Positions 42,466 to 51,534 of a stretch of 64,000 bases of DNA are shown in pieces (the stretch's first letter is position 1; the number at the start of each line of letters is the position of its first letter). The position numbers and the translations under genes are program-made. The DNA lies in NCBI GenBank assembly GCA_964579505.1, contig CAZOGC010000004.1, positions 124,001-188,000 of the forward strand, given 5' to 3'. This stretch comes from JAJYSO01 sp964579505 (lineage in GTDB: Bacteria; Bacteroidota; Bacteroidia; Flavobacteriales; Flavobacteriaceae). The notes under the pieces are model-generated. The model made no database searches, was not told the DNA's origin, and saw only the letters and a list, made by a program, of their open reading frames with translations.

Positions 42466-45400
42466 TTATTCTTCGAATGTTTTTGGCTTTCCGTTTTTGT
42501 AATAATGTTTAAATTTTATATAGGCTAATAGTCCAAGTATTCCCCATATTGCCAAGGATATATAGATGAAGTTGATGTGTATTATTTCATCTCCGCTGGC
42601 ATATGAATGCAATCCGCTTAGGTAGAAGTTTACTCCAAAATAGGTAAACAAAATAGCACCATACGCAATAACGGCTGCCCAGTTAAAGGCAAAACGGTTA
42701 CGCAAACCGGGTACTAAACGCATGTGTATTACAAAAGCATATACCATAATACTGATAAGCGCCCATACTTCTTTTGGGTCCCAGCTCCAGTATCTTCCCC
42801 AGCTTTCGTTGGCCCATTGCCCTCCTAAGAAGTTACCAATGGTTAGTAATACCAACCCAACAGTAAGCGCCATTTCGGTAATGATGGTCAACTCTTTTAC
42901 GTTGATTTTCATTTTATCCACATTCCTTTTGTTGGTTAGAATCATTAAGATAAGGGTTACAAGTCCTAAGATGGCTCCCAAGGTAAAGGGGCCATAACTG
43001 GCCACAATAACAGAGGTATGAATCATAATCCAATAGGAATCTAATACAGGTTGAAGATGGGCAATAGATGGGTCTAACCAGTTAAGATGCGCAACAAACA
43101 TAATAATAGAAGCCACAAAGGCTGTAGAGGCCACGGTTAAGTCACTCTTTCTTCCAAAAATCAACCCAAAGAGCACAGTGGCCCAGGCCACGTACACAAT
43201 ACTCTCATAGGCATCTCCCCACGGAGCATGACCTGAGACATACCATCGTAAACCTAGATCAACGGTATGCAATATAAATAGGGCAATAATGACAATTTTG
43301 CCAAGTGTTATCAGATAATGTATCCATTTTTTGGGGTAGAAAATTTCTAGAATAACAAAGATGAACATGAAGATACCTGCTAATAAATATTTTTGATATA
43401 GCGAGGGGAGTATGTCATATTTGTTATAGGCAATTTCCGTTTTTATATGTGTTTCGGAGGGCATAATTTGCTTCCCAAATTTTTTCTGAAAAGCTTTGAT
43501 ACTTTCTAAAACACTGTTAGCTCTTGTGTAGTTTCCATCTTTTTCTCCTTGCATAAGACTTTGCAGGTATAAAGGCATGGCATTCATTACAAATAAAGAA
43601 TCCATTCCGGAATAACTGTTTTGATGTTTTGCCACTTCAGGATAAGAAATCCATTTATTGTCTTTGCTGTTAGGAAGCGGGAAAATACGGATCAATTCTC
43701 CTCGTAAGGCGTTAAAAAGTAGGTTTACATGGCCATCGGCGTCAATAATGTCTTTTTGAAATTTGCTTTTTCGTTTAGCTCGATAAGCATCTTGCAAAAA
43801 GGATCCCAATTTGTAGCGTGCCTGTTTATCAAAGAATTGTGTAAACTTTACACGGCTTTGTCCTTCCGGAACGCCTAATACGTGGTGTAGGCTGTCATCA
43901 CTGTGCTTAATCTTAATAATGGGGACGTTAAACCAGAGTTTAGGATTTTGCAGCATAGACAAGAGTACCTGATCGCTGTTTAAACCTTGATAAGAATTAC
44001 GTCGACTTAATTTTCTTAGTAACTCAGAAGAATAGGTGTTAATAGGTTTCATTCTTCCTTTATAGTCTTGCATCACTACACTTCCAAAAGCTTCAGCTTG
44101 TGCTTTTGGAACGGCATGAGCCTTAATAATAGAGTCTATTTGTGCAGTGGTCCACCGCGTAATAATGGCGCTGTCTTCTCTTGAATCGTGTAATGCTACG
44201 GTGTCTTGTTGAGGTTGAGATTGTGCTGCGTGAGTGGGAATATCTTGTTTTGAGGCTTGGCCGTATCCAGAAAATCCACCTAAGAGAAAAAGAAGGGTTA
44301 AGGCACCCATTATTTTTGCTCTATTTTTCTTTTTGAGTTCTTTTATCTTTTGCAATTTTTTTGCGAGGTCTTTAAAGCGTGATCCGGGTACAAACAAGAT
44401 TAACAGCATGCAGATATACAGCAAGGTGTATCCTAAATAAGTAATATTTGTACCCCACCAATCGTGATTTACAGATAAGACAGTTCCGCTTTCATCCGGC
44501 ATAAAAGAGGATTGAAAAAAGCGGTACCCATTATGATCAAGTACGTGATTCATATAGATATCGTGATCGGTACTTTGCCCGTTGTCTATTACGGTGACTT
44601 TACTTTTAAAGGAAGAATAACTTGGAGTAGGGTTATTGGCGGTTCCCGGATATTTAGCGGCAATAAAATCGTTTAAGTGAACAGAGAATGGTAGTTGAAA
44701 AAGTTTGCTTCCATACCGCAAGTGAATAGTCAATCCACCTAAATTAACGTCTACAAAGGGAGCGATGGCTCCTTTGGTTCCCATTAGTTGTACCTGTTTT
44801 TGTTGACCATTGGTGCTAACGGTTACGAAAACTCCATCATCTCCATTTGGTTTTTTTGTTTCGGCCGAAACTACATCAAAATGACCGCGGATAACCAGAT
44901 TAGGAATTACAAAATGCAAGCCTCCCAAATCGTATAAAGAACGCAGCATCAACTTTTGAGTAGAGTCTGCTGTTACGGCACTTTTCTTTTGGGTAGCCAT
45001 GTGCATGTATGTTCCGGAAAATGGAGTGTTAATTGTATAATTTCCGGTAGAATCTACCTGAATATTAATGGCTCCGGGGGTTTCTTTATTAAAAGCAAAT
45101 AAGATATTGTTTAGATTACTAACCGTACCTTCTTTTAAGAAATGGTCGTGACGTTGACCGCCGCCGGCTTCTACAATTTTTAAATAACGATCTCCATTAG
45201 GATCTTCTACAACGGTTCGCTTGGCATCTTCAATAAATTTAGTGATTTCAAAAGTTACGTTTTGTCCTTTAAAATCGGTGCTAAAGGTGTGATGATTATT
45301 AGCGCCATCTGCTAAAGTAACCTGAAAATCTTTTTTCTTTCTAAGCATTTGCCCATCGTGCTCGCCGTCTATATAAGCGGTGAGGAAAGTTTTTGCCGAA

Positions 45401-45753
45401 TAAAAAGTAGTAGCTGTTTGCCCTTCTTTTATAGGCATAATTCCTTCAAAACTGAAGTATCGTGTTACGCCGGCTCCTATAAGGATAACAATAAAGGCCA
45501 AATGGAATAACAAGGTGAGCCATTTTTCTTTACGCCAAAGTTGATATTTAGAGATATTTCCTAAGAAATTAATTCCTAGTAAAATCATAATTAATTCAAA
45601 CCACCAGGTATTATAAACATATATACGGGCAAACTCAGTGCTATACGAATTCTCTAAAAACGTAGCTACGGCCATTGCTATGGCAAAGACGAGAAACAAA
45701 ACCGCCATTAAGCGTGTTGAGAAGAGAAAATTCGCAATCTTTTTTTGAAGCAT
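42466..45753 (-). CDS. ccsBA: Cytochrome c biogenesis protein CcsBA (ResB-CcsA fusion)
   Basis: System II cytochrome c synthase that exports heme and attaches it to apocytochrome c. The 1095-residue protein joins a ResB/CcsB half (transmembrane helices at about residues 15-35, 50-68 and 80-105, a long periplasmic domain, another helix near 440) and a CcsA half with about eight helices after residue 800. The tryptophan-rich heme motif is SWGRYWSWDPKEVWAL around residue 980. A segment of about 300 residues, starting near a second signal-like helix at about 495, sits between the halves. It is transcribed alone; a -7-like box (TAGATTTG) lies at 45779-45786. Confidence 0.9.
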   Translation of the reverse strand: MLQKKIANFLFSTRLMAVLFLVFAIAMAVATFLENSYSTEFARIYVYNTWWFELIMILLGINFLGNISKYQLWRKEKWLTLLFHLAFIVILIGAGVTRYFSFEGIMPIKEGQTATTFYSAKTFLTAYIDGEHDGQMLRKKKDFQVTLADGANNHHTFSTDFKGQNVTFEITKFIEDAKRTVVEDPNGDRYLKIVEAGGGQRHDHFLKEGTVSNLNNILFAFNKETPGAINIQVDSTGNYTINTPFSGTYMHMATQKKSAVTADSTQKLMLRSLYDLGGLHFVIPNLVIRGHFDVVSAETKKPNGDDGVFVTVSTNGQQKQVQLMGTKGAIAPFVDVNLGGLTIHLRYGSKLFQLPFSVHLNDFIAAKYPGTANNPTPSYSSFKSKVTVIDNGQSTDHDIYMNHVLDHNGYRFFQSSFMPDESGTVLSVNHDWWGTNITYLGYTLLYICMLLILFVPGSRFKDLAKKLQKIKELKKKNRAKIMGALTLLFLLGGFSGYGQASKQDIPTHAAQSQPQQDTVALHDSREDSAIITRWTTAQIDSIIKAHAVPKAQAEAFGSVVMQDYKGRMKPINTYSSELLRKLSRRNSYQGLNSDQVLLSMLQNPKLWFNVPIIKIKHSDDSLHHVLGVPEGQSRVKFTQFFDKQARYKLGSFLQDAYRAKRKSKFQKDIIDADGHVNLLFNALRGELIRIFPLPNSKDNKWISYPEVAKHQNSYSGMDSLFVMNAMPLYLQSLMQGEKDGNYTRANSVLESIKAFQKKFGKQIMPSETHIKTEIAYNKYDILPSLYQKYLLAGIFMFIFVILEIFYPKKWIHYLITLGKIVIIALFILHTVDLGLRWYVSGHAPWGDAYESIVYVAWATVLFGLIFGRKSDLTVASTAFVASIIMFVAHLNWLDPSIAHLQPVLDSYWIMIHTSVIVASYGPFTLGAILGLVTLILMILTNKRNVDKMKINVKELTIITEMALTVGLVLLTIGNFLGGQWANESWGRYWSWDPKEVWALISIMVYAFVIHMRLVPGLRNRFAFNWAAVIAYGAILFTYFGVNFYLSGLHSYASGDEIIHINFIYISLAIWGILGLLAYIKFKHYYKNGKPKTFEE

Positions 45754-45778
45754 AGGAAAGGAATTTATTCAGATGCTG

Positions 45779-45786
45779 CAAATCTA
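45779..45786 (-). promoter_or_regulatory. Candidate -7 box (TAGATTTG) for ccsBA
   Basis: Exact TAnnTTTG match on the minus strand, 26 bases before ccsBA; no -33 element was found. Confidence 0.3.
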
Positions 45787-46002
45787 CTAATAATAGCCTA
45801 TTTTAAACGATTCTAAGTAGGATTAATTTCGTTAAAATATTCTTGAAAAAGAGCAATTTATAGTACTTCTTGAGGTGGTGAGCAGAAGCGGTTTTTTTAA
45901 TTGCTCAAGGGTAAAGTGCTTATCCTCATAAAACAGGGGGCTTAGGGGGCTACGTACTGTTTCTCTAAGGTACAAAAATAAGATTTCTTTTTATGATTTA
46001 GA

Positions 46003-46830
46003 CTAAATTAAAATAAAAACCCCGATGGTTAATTCGGGGTTAGAAAGAAGGAGTTGATGAACAAATAGAGGAATGCTCTTTTGAAGACTATTTGTGTGAG
46101 AAGGGTTTAGTAAACTTGCTGAAATATCTCCACCGGAAATGCTTCTGTCAATATTTTTTTGTGCAGGGTTGCCTTTGTAGTCAATACTTCCACCAGAAGA
46201 AGTAGAGGCGTCTAAATTTTCTAAAACGTAGGTAGAAATATCCCCACCCGAAGAAGCTTCAGCTGTAGTGGTTTTGGTTTTTAGGTTGTTTGCATCTAAC
46301 GAACCACCGCTGCTTGCGTGAGCCTTAAAGTTGACGCTGGCACCGGAAAGTTCCATAGACCCGCCACTAGAAGCAGAGGCTGTGCAATTTTCTGTTTTTA
46401 AGGTAAGATTCATTTCGGCTCCACTAGAAACGGATAGGTGTATTTTTTTTTGGTTGAATACCACGTTAGATGACAACTCACTTCCGCTAGAGGCTGAAAT
46501 AGATGCTAAGCTTTGATAATAGATTTCTACGACACGCGATTTTGATTCTCCAATATTCTTTTTGTTATAAATACGTAGTTTTCCGTTTTCGATTTTGTAT
46601 TGAAATAAAGCTATCAAATTTTCTTCACTACGAACTACAATTTTTGGGTGATTACTTTTTATAAGCTCTACATCCCAGCCAGAAGTAGCCTCAACGGCAT
46701 GAAAAGGTTGGTTTATAGTAAATGTCTTTTCGGTAACCGGACCTTTTCCGTTAACACCTGTAAAAACAAATGAGCAAGAAGAGGCTGCGATGGCTAAGCA
46801 ACACAACAAAGAGAGTTTAATGATTTTCAT
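46003..46830 (-). CDS. DUF2807 (head GIN domain) lipoprotein, C-terminus reads through its terminator
   Basis: A secreted beta-helix-type protein with a probable lipoprotein signal (AIAASSC, Cys19) and the DUF2807 repeats of SSGGS-type turns (SASSGGSMELSG, ASSGGSLDANN, STSSGGSIDYKG). Homologues usually stop soon after the last such turn; here SISGGDISAS is followed by about 36 unrelated residues whose codons include a perfect 8-bp terminator stem and its T run. A lost stop codon (the TTA after GCA AGT is one base from TAA) or a frameshift is likely. Last gene of the PadR-PspC operon. Confidence 0.8.
   Translation of the reverse strand: MKIIKLSLLCCLAIAASSCSFVFTGVNGKGPVTEKTFTINQPFHAVEATSGWDVELIKSNHPKIVVRSEENLIALFQYKIENGKLRIYNKKNIGESKSRVVEIYYQSLASISASSGSELSSNVVFNQKKIHLSVSSGAEMNLTLKTENCTASASSGGSMELSGASVNFKAHASSGGSLDANNLKTKTTTAEASSGGDISTYVLENLDASTSSGGSIDYKGNPAQKNIDRSISGGDISASLLNPSHTNSLQKSIPLFVHQLLLSNPELTIGVFILI
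46006..46041 (-). terminator. Terminator overlapping the end of the DUF2807 ORF
   Basis: A perfect 8-bp stem (AACCCCGA / TCGGGGTT) with an 8-base loop at 46018-46041, followed on the minus strand by a T-rich run to 46006. The annotated stop codon (46003-46005) lies beyond it. Confidence 0.75.
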
Positions 46831-46940
46831 GGCTTTATGTTTTGTGTTTGAGTATCTTAAAGACGATGCAAAAGAGGTTTTGTTACATCTTTAGGCTACT
46901 TATTGTTAGTTTTTTGCTGAGTGGATGATTGTTCTTGATA

Positions 46941-48506
46941 CTATTGACTGGTTTTAGAGGTCTCTGCGCTGTCTTTTTGAGCAGGTTCATCAGGAGCTGT
47001 AGAACAGTCAAGACACTCAATCTTACCGTCTTTAAAGATTAATGCTTTGTTTGCATAATTAGAAGGGATATGCCACATTTTATAAGTTATGGGGCGATCT
47101 ACGGTAAAAACCATTCCTTCAGGAATATACACATTCACGTCAATTTGCTGATCTTTAAACTTATTAGCAAATGCTGTATAGAAATAGGTGTTTAATAAGA
47201 GGGAGTCTCCATTTATGTTGTATGAATATTGAATGCGTTTTGCTGTGTTTACCGCATTTTGGTTGCTTTCTCCTTGTGCCGATTTAATAATTTCTACACG
47301 TGCGTTTTGTGTGGTAGAAAAAGGGTGAATAGTTAAATTTTTAAAATACATTGCTTGACGACCGTTTGGTGCTGTTTTGATAGAAAAATAGTCAAAATGG
47401 CGATTCGTGTTAGCCACAATGTGTAAGGTATCTTTTGTAGAGATTGGTATAGCGTTTACTTGGCTAATTTTACCCTCAAAGGCACGAATAGTAGCCTGGC
47501 GAATACCGAGTGCTCCCAGTGCAAATAAAGAGATAACCCACAAGGCAATCAGCACAATAATGACAGTACTTCCCATAGATCGCAAGCGACTTACTAACAA
47601 TTTTAATCCCAACCAAAGCAAAGCAAATAAAGGAATTCCTATAAATAATAATATTAATAGATTGGCTACCCAAAAAGGAACGCCAATATCGGCTATAGTA
47701 ATATAATCTATCCACGATGCTCCTGAAATAGTGAAGGCGTTGACGGTAATAAAACTAAACAAAATGGCTAATATGCCTACGCATCCAAATATAACGAGAA
47801 GAACGCCTAAAACTTTTGCAAGAAAAGTAAAAAAGCCTGCCAATAAATCGCCCAGTGCTTGAAAAAAACGATCAGTTCCGGACGTATTTACAGTTCCCTT
47901 TTTTTTTATGTTTGAAAACTCTTCTCTTACCTTTCGTTCTATATTATCAATGTTTATCTTTTCGCCTTGCATCTCTAGTTTTTCACTTGTGGTGCGGGCT
48001 GCCGGCATAATAATCCACAAAATGATGTAGATGATAAGGACGGGCACTTTAAATGTTATAAGAGGAATGAAAAGAAATGGTAAAAATAGTACCAAGAAGA
48101 TAAGGCGTACCCAAATGGTATCTATACCTGTATAATGGGCTAATCCTGAACACACCCCGCCGATGGTACGGTGGTCAATATCGCGGTATAATTTTTTGGC
48201 GCCTTTGTAGCTATAGGTTGCCTCGTTTGTTTCTTCTGTTTCTTCTTCAGTCTGAAAATCTTTGGGTTGGCCTAAAACGCTGATAACCGCATCCACATCT
48301 TTTTCGTCAATAACCTTGGTTTTTTCTTTTCCGTTTTCTAGAAAAAGTTCTGCAATACGCCCTTCAATATCTTGCATGGTTTCGGCTCTGCTTTCTTCGT
48401 GAAGCGAGGCTGTAATAGCCTTTAAATAATGGTCTAGTTTAACGTAGGCTACTTCATCAATATAAAAATTGATACCGGCTAGGCTTATGGTGATTGTCTT
48501 ATTCAT
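46941..48506 (-). CDS. PspC-domain membrane protein
   Basis: A 521-residue protein. The N-terminal cytoplasmic part (about 1-100, starting TITISLAGINFYIDE) precedes a PspC domain (KLYRDIDHRTIGGVCSGLAHY and following helices, about 105-170). Three to four further transmembrane segments (about 225-345) lead to a soluble C-terminal domain ending in a Glu/Lys/Ser tail. In Bacteroidota, such proteins pair with a PadR regulator and a DUF2807 protein, as here, probably sensing envelope stress; the precise role is inferred. Its start overlaps the padR-like gene by 8 bases. Confidence 0.85.
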   Translation of the reverse strand: MNKTITISLAGINFYIDEVAYVKLDHYLKAITASLHEESRAETMQDIEGRIAELFLENGKEKTKVIDEKDVDAVISVLGQPKDFQTEEETEETNEATYSYKGAKKLYRDIDHRTIGGVCSGLAHYTGIDTIWVRLIFLVLFLPFLFIPLITFKVPVLIIYIILWIIMPAARTTSEKLEMQGEKINIDNIERKVREEFSNIKKKGTVNTSGTDRFFQALGDLLAGFFTFLAKVLGVLLVIFGCVGILAILFSFITVNAFTISGASWIDYITIADIGVPFWVANLLILLFIGIPLFALLWLGLKLLVSRLRSMGSTVIIVLIALWVISLFALGALGIRQATIRAFEGKISQVNAIPISTKDTLHIVANTNRHFDYFSIKTAPNGRQAMYFKNLTIHPFSTTQNARVEIIKSAQGESNQNAVNTAKRIQYSYNINGDSLLLNTYFYTAFANKFKDQQIDVNVYIPEGMVFTVDRPITYKMWHIPSNYANKALIFKDGKIECLDCSTAPDEPAQKDSAETSKTSQ

Positions 48507-48840
48507 TAGAGGTGTTTTTTGTGGTTATATGTTGTACAGAATTTTGTAAGTCTTCCCAGGTTTGGGCAAGTTCTTGTAAAGCATTTTTTCCTTGATCGGT
48601 TAAATGGTAATATTTTCTTGGAGGACCTCCGGTAGATTCTTCCCATCGGTAACTTAACAAACCGGCGTTTTTAAGTCGAGTCATCAGTGGATAAATGGTG
48701 CCCTCAACCACTATCAATTCGGCCCTTTTTAAAGATTCTAAGAGCTCTCCAACATAGGCATCGTGTTTGTTTAAAATACTGAGAATGCAGTATTCTAAGA
48801 TGCCCTTTCGCATCTGGGCTTTGGTGTTTTCTAATTTCAT
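48499..48840 (-). CDS. PadR-family transcriptional regulator
   Basis: A 113-residue winged-helix regulator with the PadR pattern: KGILEYCILSILNKHDAYVGEL, VVEGTIYPLMTRLKNAGLLSY and GGPPRKYYHLTDQGK. It is the first gene of the operon with PspC and DUF2807 genes and probably autoregulates it. A promoter lies about 160 bases upstream at 49001-49032, leaving a long untranslated leader. Confidence 0.92.
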   Translation of the reverse strand: MKLENTKAQMRKGILEYCILSILNKHDAYVGELLESLKRAELIVVEGTIYPLMTRLKNAGLLSYRWEESTGGPPRKYYHLTDQGKNALQELAQTWEDLQNSVQHITTKNTSNE

Positions 48841-49000
48841 ATAAGAGCGTTTTTCATTTTTTTTATTTTAGAAAAGAAGCAACAATTTTTCCTTGGTTAT
48901 CTATAAACTGAAGCCTGTTTTATTGTTTTTTCTAATAATATTCTAGTGTGTGTCAATTCTAAATAATTTCTCGTTACGTATTCTCGATGTTATTTGTAGG

Positions 49001-49032
49001 CAAATATATGTATATTAGATAGTATTATGCAA
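49001..49032 (-). promoter_or_regulatory. Promoter of the PadR-PspC-DUF2807 operon (TTG-N21-TATATTTG)
   Basis: On the minus strand, TTG (49030-49032), a 21-base spacer and TATATTTG (49001-49008). It is 160 bases upstream of the PadR gene. Confidence 0.55.
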
Positions 49033-49545
49033 AACAAAGTAGTATATATTAACAAAATATTAACTATTTAGCGTTAATTTTGACTAATAAAAGGAGGTGA
49101 GGAGTTTATAAAAGAAGTTATTAGAATGAGAATACAATAGCGTCCAAAACGTTTTTCAGAAATCTCTGCAAAACCTTTGTATACTTTGTTCTTGAGTGAT
49201 TTTAGCATTGAAGAGATTGTTTTTGAATTTTGGCCTATCGAAAATATATCGTGAAATTTGAAGTGAAAATACCGTAAAATTTTAGGCTGTTCGAGCTGGA
49301 TGTATTTTTATACTGATCTGAATTTCAGTAGCGAGTTCCTAAAATTTAGGTGTTGAACGATAAATTTAGATATAGTTTCGTAAGCCTAGATTTTTTTGGT
49401 TCTTTCCTGCCCGCCACAAAGTAAAAAATAGGAAGGCAGGCGGGTTTCATCAATGGAAAAAATGAACAACATAAACATTTAGGACAGTATTGATGAGAAT
49501 ATAATATTTTAAGGAAGGTAACTCTTCATTTTTCACATATTCTAT
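49033..49545. other. Non-coding region with probable dispersed repeat
   Basis: The stretch between the PadR promoter and the M1 peptidase promoter holds no credible ORF. It contains several short inverted repeats, including CCTAAAATTTAGG near 49339, and a GC-rich pair (CCTGCCCGCC near 49407 with GGCAGGCGGG near 49434) around an AT loop. The segment from about 49290 to 49445 resembles intergenic sequence I recall as recurring in Flavobacteriaceae; within this window it is single-copy. Confidence 0.4.
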
Positions 49546-49553
49546 TACATTTG
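49546..49553 (+). promoter_or_regulatory. Candidate -7 box (TACATTTG) for the M1 peptidase gene
   Basis: Exact TAnnTTTG match 23 bases before the ATG; no TTG at usual spacing. Confidence 0.35.
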
Positions 49554-49575
49554 TATACTCTCAAATTCAATTTAA

Positions 49576-51450
49576 ATGAAAAAGAAATCAATTTTCCTTA
49601 CCGGTGCACTGCTGTTTTTTATAGTTTCAGCCTTTTCTCAAGAACTATATGCGCCTAGAAATGTAAAACAGGCATACCAAAATCATACCCGTGATTTAAG
49701 TGGTAATCCCGGGCAAAATTATTGGCAAAATCATGCTACTTATAACATCAGTTTAAAGGTATCTCCACCCAATCGAACGGTTTATGGGCAAGAAAAAATT
49801 GTTTATACCAACAATAGTCCGGATACCTTACGTAGGTTAAATTTTAAGTTGTATATGAATCAACATAAACCTACGGCAGCCCGATTGCGTCCTACCACAG
49901 AAAATTATTTAACATCCGGGACGCATATTGACAGTTATCAAGAAAATGGGGTTTCTGTAAAATGGAATAGTGCAGGAGATGCCACCAACAAATTTGTAAA
50001 ATTAAATCAACCTCTTTTACCGGGAGCTAGTGTTACACTTACTATAAAGTGGCATTACAAACTTTCAAAGAGAAGTGGCAGAGAAGGGGTCATCAAAAAG
50101 AATACATTTTATTTAGCTTATTTCTATCCGCGTGTAGCTGTGTATGATGATTATGTGGGGTGGGATCGCATGGTGTTTACCGGTTCTCAAGAATTTTATA
50201 ATGATTTTAATGACTATACATTTCAGGTAACAGTACCTGAAAATTATATTGTTTGGGCTACCGGAACCTTGCAAAATCCGAATGAAGTTTTGCAACCCCA
50301 TTATGCACAGTTGTTAAAAAAATCTATGACGAGTGATCAGGTAATTCACATTGCTACCCCGAAGGATTTGCGCAAACAAGAAATTACTCAACAAAAAACA
50401 AATACGTGGAAGTGGAAAGCACATAATGTAACCGATGTGGCGCTAGCTATTAGTAATGAATATAGATGGGATGCTGGCAGTGTAGTCGTAGATGCAGAGA
50501 CCGGTCGGCGTGCTAGTGTACAAGCTGCTTATGATAGCGTTTCAATAGATTTTGAAAAAATGGTGCAGTATGGCAAACACGCCTTAAAATGGTTTTCAAA
50601 CAACCTGCCGGGAGTGCCTTATCCATACCCCAAAATGACAGTGGTTCGCGGATTTGCTGATATGGAATATCCGATGATGGTTAATGATGGATCTACTCCC
50701 AAGAGGCCCAACTTTACTCGTTTTGTGGCAGAACACGAAATCGCGCATACCTATTTTCCGTTTTATATGGGTATCAATGAAACCCGATTTGGTTTTATGG
50801 ATGAAGGCTGGGCTACAACTTTTGAGTACCTTATCGGTATTAACGATATGGGAAGAGAAGCAGAAACTCAATTGTATAAAGGGTTTCGGGTAAGGAGATG
50901 GGTAAAAAACCCTAATTTCAGTTCGGATTTGCCAATCATCATTCCAACAAACATGTTGGCCGGATCTGCTATGGGAAATAACGAATACGGAAAAGCTTCT
51001 CTGGGCTATCTGGCTGTAAAAGATTTATTAGGAGACAAAGTGTTTAAAAAAGCGCTGCAAGGGTATATAGCTCGTTGGCATGGAAAGCACCCTATTCCGT
51101 GGGATTTTTTCTATTCGTTTAATGATATCAGCGGAAAAAATCTAAATTGGTTTTGGAAGAGTTGGTTTTTTAGTTTCAACTATATAGATATAGGTATTGA
51201 AAAAGTAGAAACTAATCAAAATGGAATTGCCGTTACCTTAAAAAATGTTGGTGGGTTGCCGGCTCCGGTAAATGTGGTGGCTACCTTAGCTGATGGCAGC
51301 ACCCAAACATTTCATCAAACCCCTATTATTTGGAAAGAAGGCACTACGACAACCGTAGAATTAAAAGGCGTCAAAAATGTAAAACGTATTGAGTTAGAAG
51401 GCGATATTTTTATGGATGCTAACCTGACCAACAATACCTGGAAAAAATAA
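49576..51450 (+). CDS. M1-family metallopeptidase, secreted
   Basis: A 624-residue aminopeptidase-type protein with a signal peptide (ends near SAFSQ). The zinc site HEIAH is followed after 18 residues by the third ligand in DEGWATTFEY (HExxH-x18-E), and a GAMEN-like motif appears as ADMEYPMMVND. An N-terminal beta domain (to about 300) precedes the catalytic domain. No type IX C-terminal sorting domain is evident, so it is probably periplasmic. Confidence 0.9.
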   Translation: MKKKSIFLTGALLFFIVSAFSQELYAPRNVKQAYQNHTRDLSGNPGQNYWQNHATYNISLKVSPPNRTVYGQEKIVYTNNSPDTLRRLNFKLYMNQHKPTAARLRPTTENYLTSGTHIDSYQENGVSVKWNSAGDATNKFVKLNQPLLPGASVTLTIKWHYKLSKRSGREGVIKKNTFYLAYFYPRVAVYDDYVGWDRMVFTGSQEFYNDFNDYTFQVTVPENYIVWATGTLQNPNEVLQPHYAQLLKKSMTSDQVIHIATPKDLRKQEITQQKTNTWKWKAHNVTDVALAISNEYRWDAGSVVVDAETGRRASVQAAYDSVSIDFEKMVQYGKHALKWFSNNLPGVPYPYPKMTVVRGFADMEYPMMVNDGSTPKRPNFTRFVAEHEIAHTYFPFYMGINETRFGFMDEGWATTFEYLIGINDMGREAETQLYKGFRVRRWVKNPNFSSDLPIIIPTNMLAGSAMGNNEYGKASLGYLAVKDLLGDKVFKKALQGYIARWHGKHPIPWDFFYSFNDISGKNLNWFWKSWFFSFNYIDIGIEKVETNQNGIAVTLKNVGGLPAPVNVVATLADGSTQTFHQTPIIWKEGTTTTVELKGVKNVKRIELEGDIFMDANLTNNTWKK

Positions 51451-51471
51451 TTTTTGCTATAAAATTCGTTG

Positions 51472-51498
51472 TGCCGCGCCCCGAGCAGGGGCGCGGCA
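51472..51498 (+). terminator. GC-rich hairpin after the M1 peptidase gene
   Basis: A perfect 11-bp GC stem with a 5-base loop, 21 bases after the stop codon. Only a short, interrupted T run follows, so it is a probable but not classical terminator. It is markedly GC-rich for this genome. Confidence 0.6.
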
Positions 51499-51534
51499 TT
51501 CAGTTTTATTGTTTGAGAGTTGTGAAAAATAGCT

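Noticed and set aside
15124..49151. A 15-of-16 base match between 15124-15139 and 49136-49151
   Set aside because: One short, AT-rich match between two non-coding spots in 64 kb is not enough to call a repeat; the copy at 15124 also overlaps a small palindrome.
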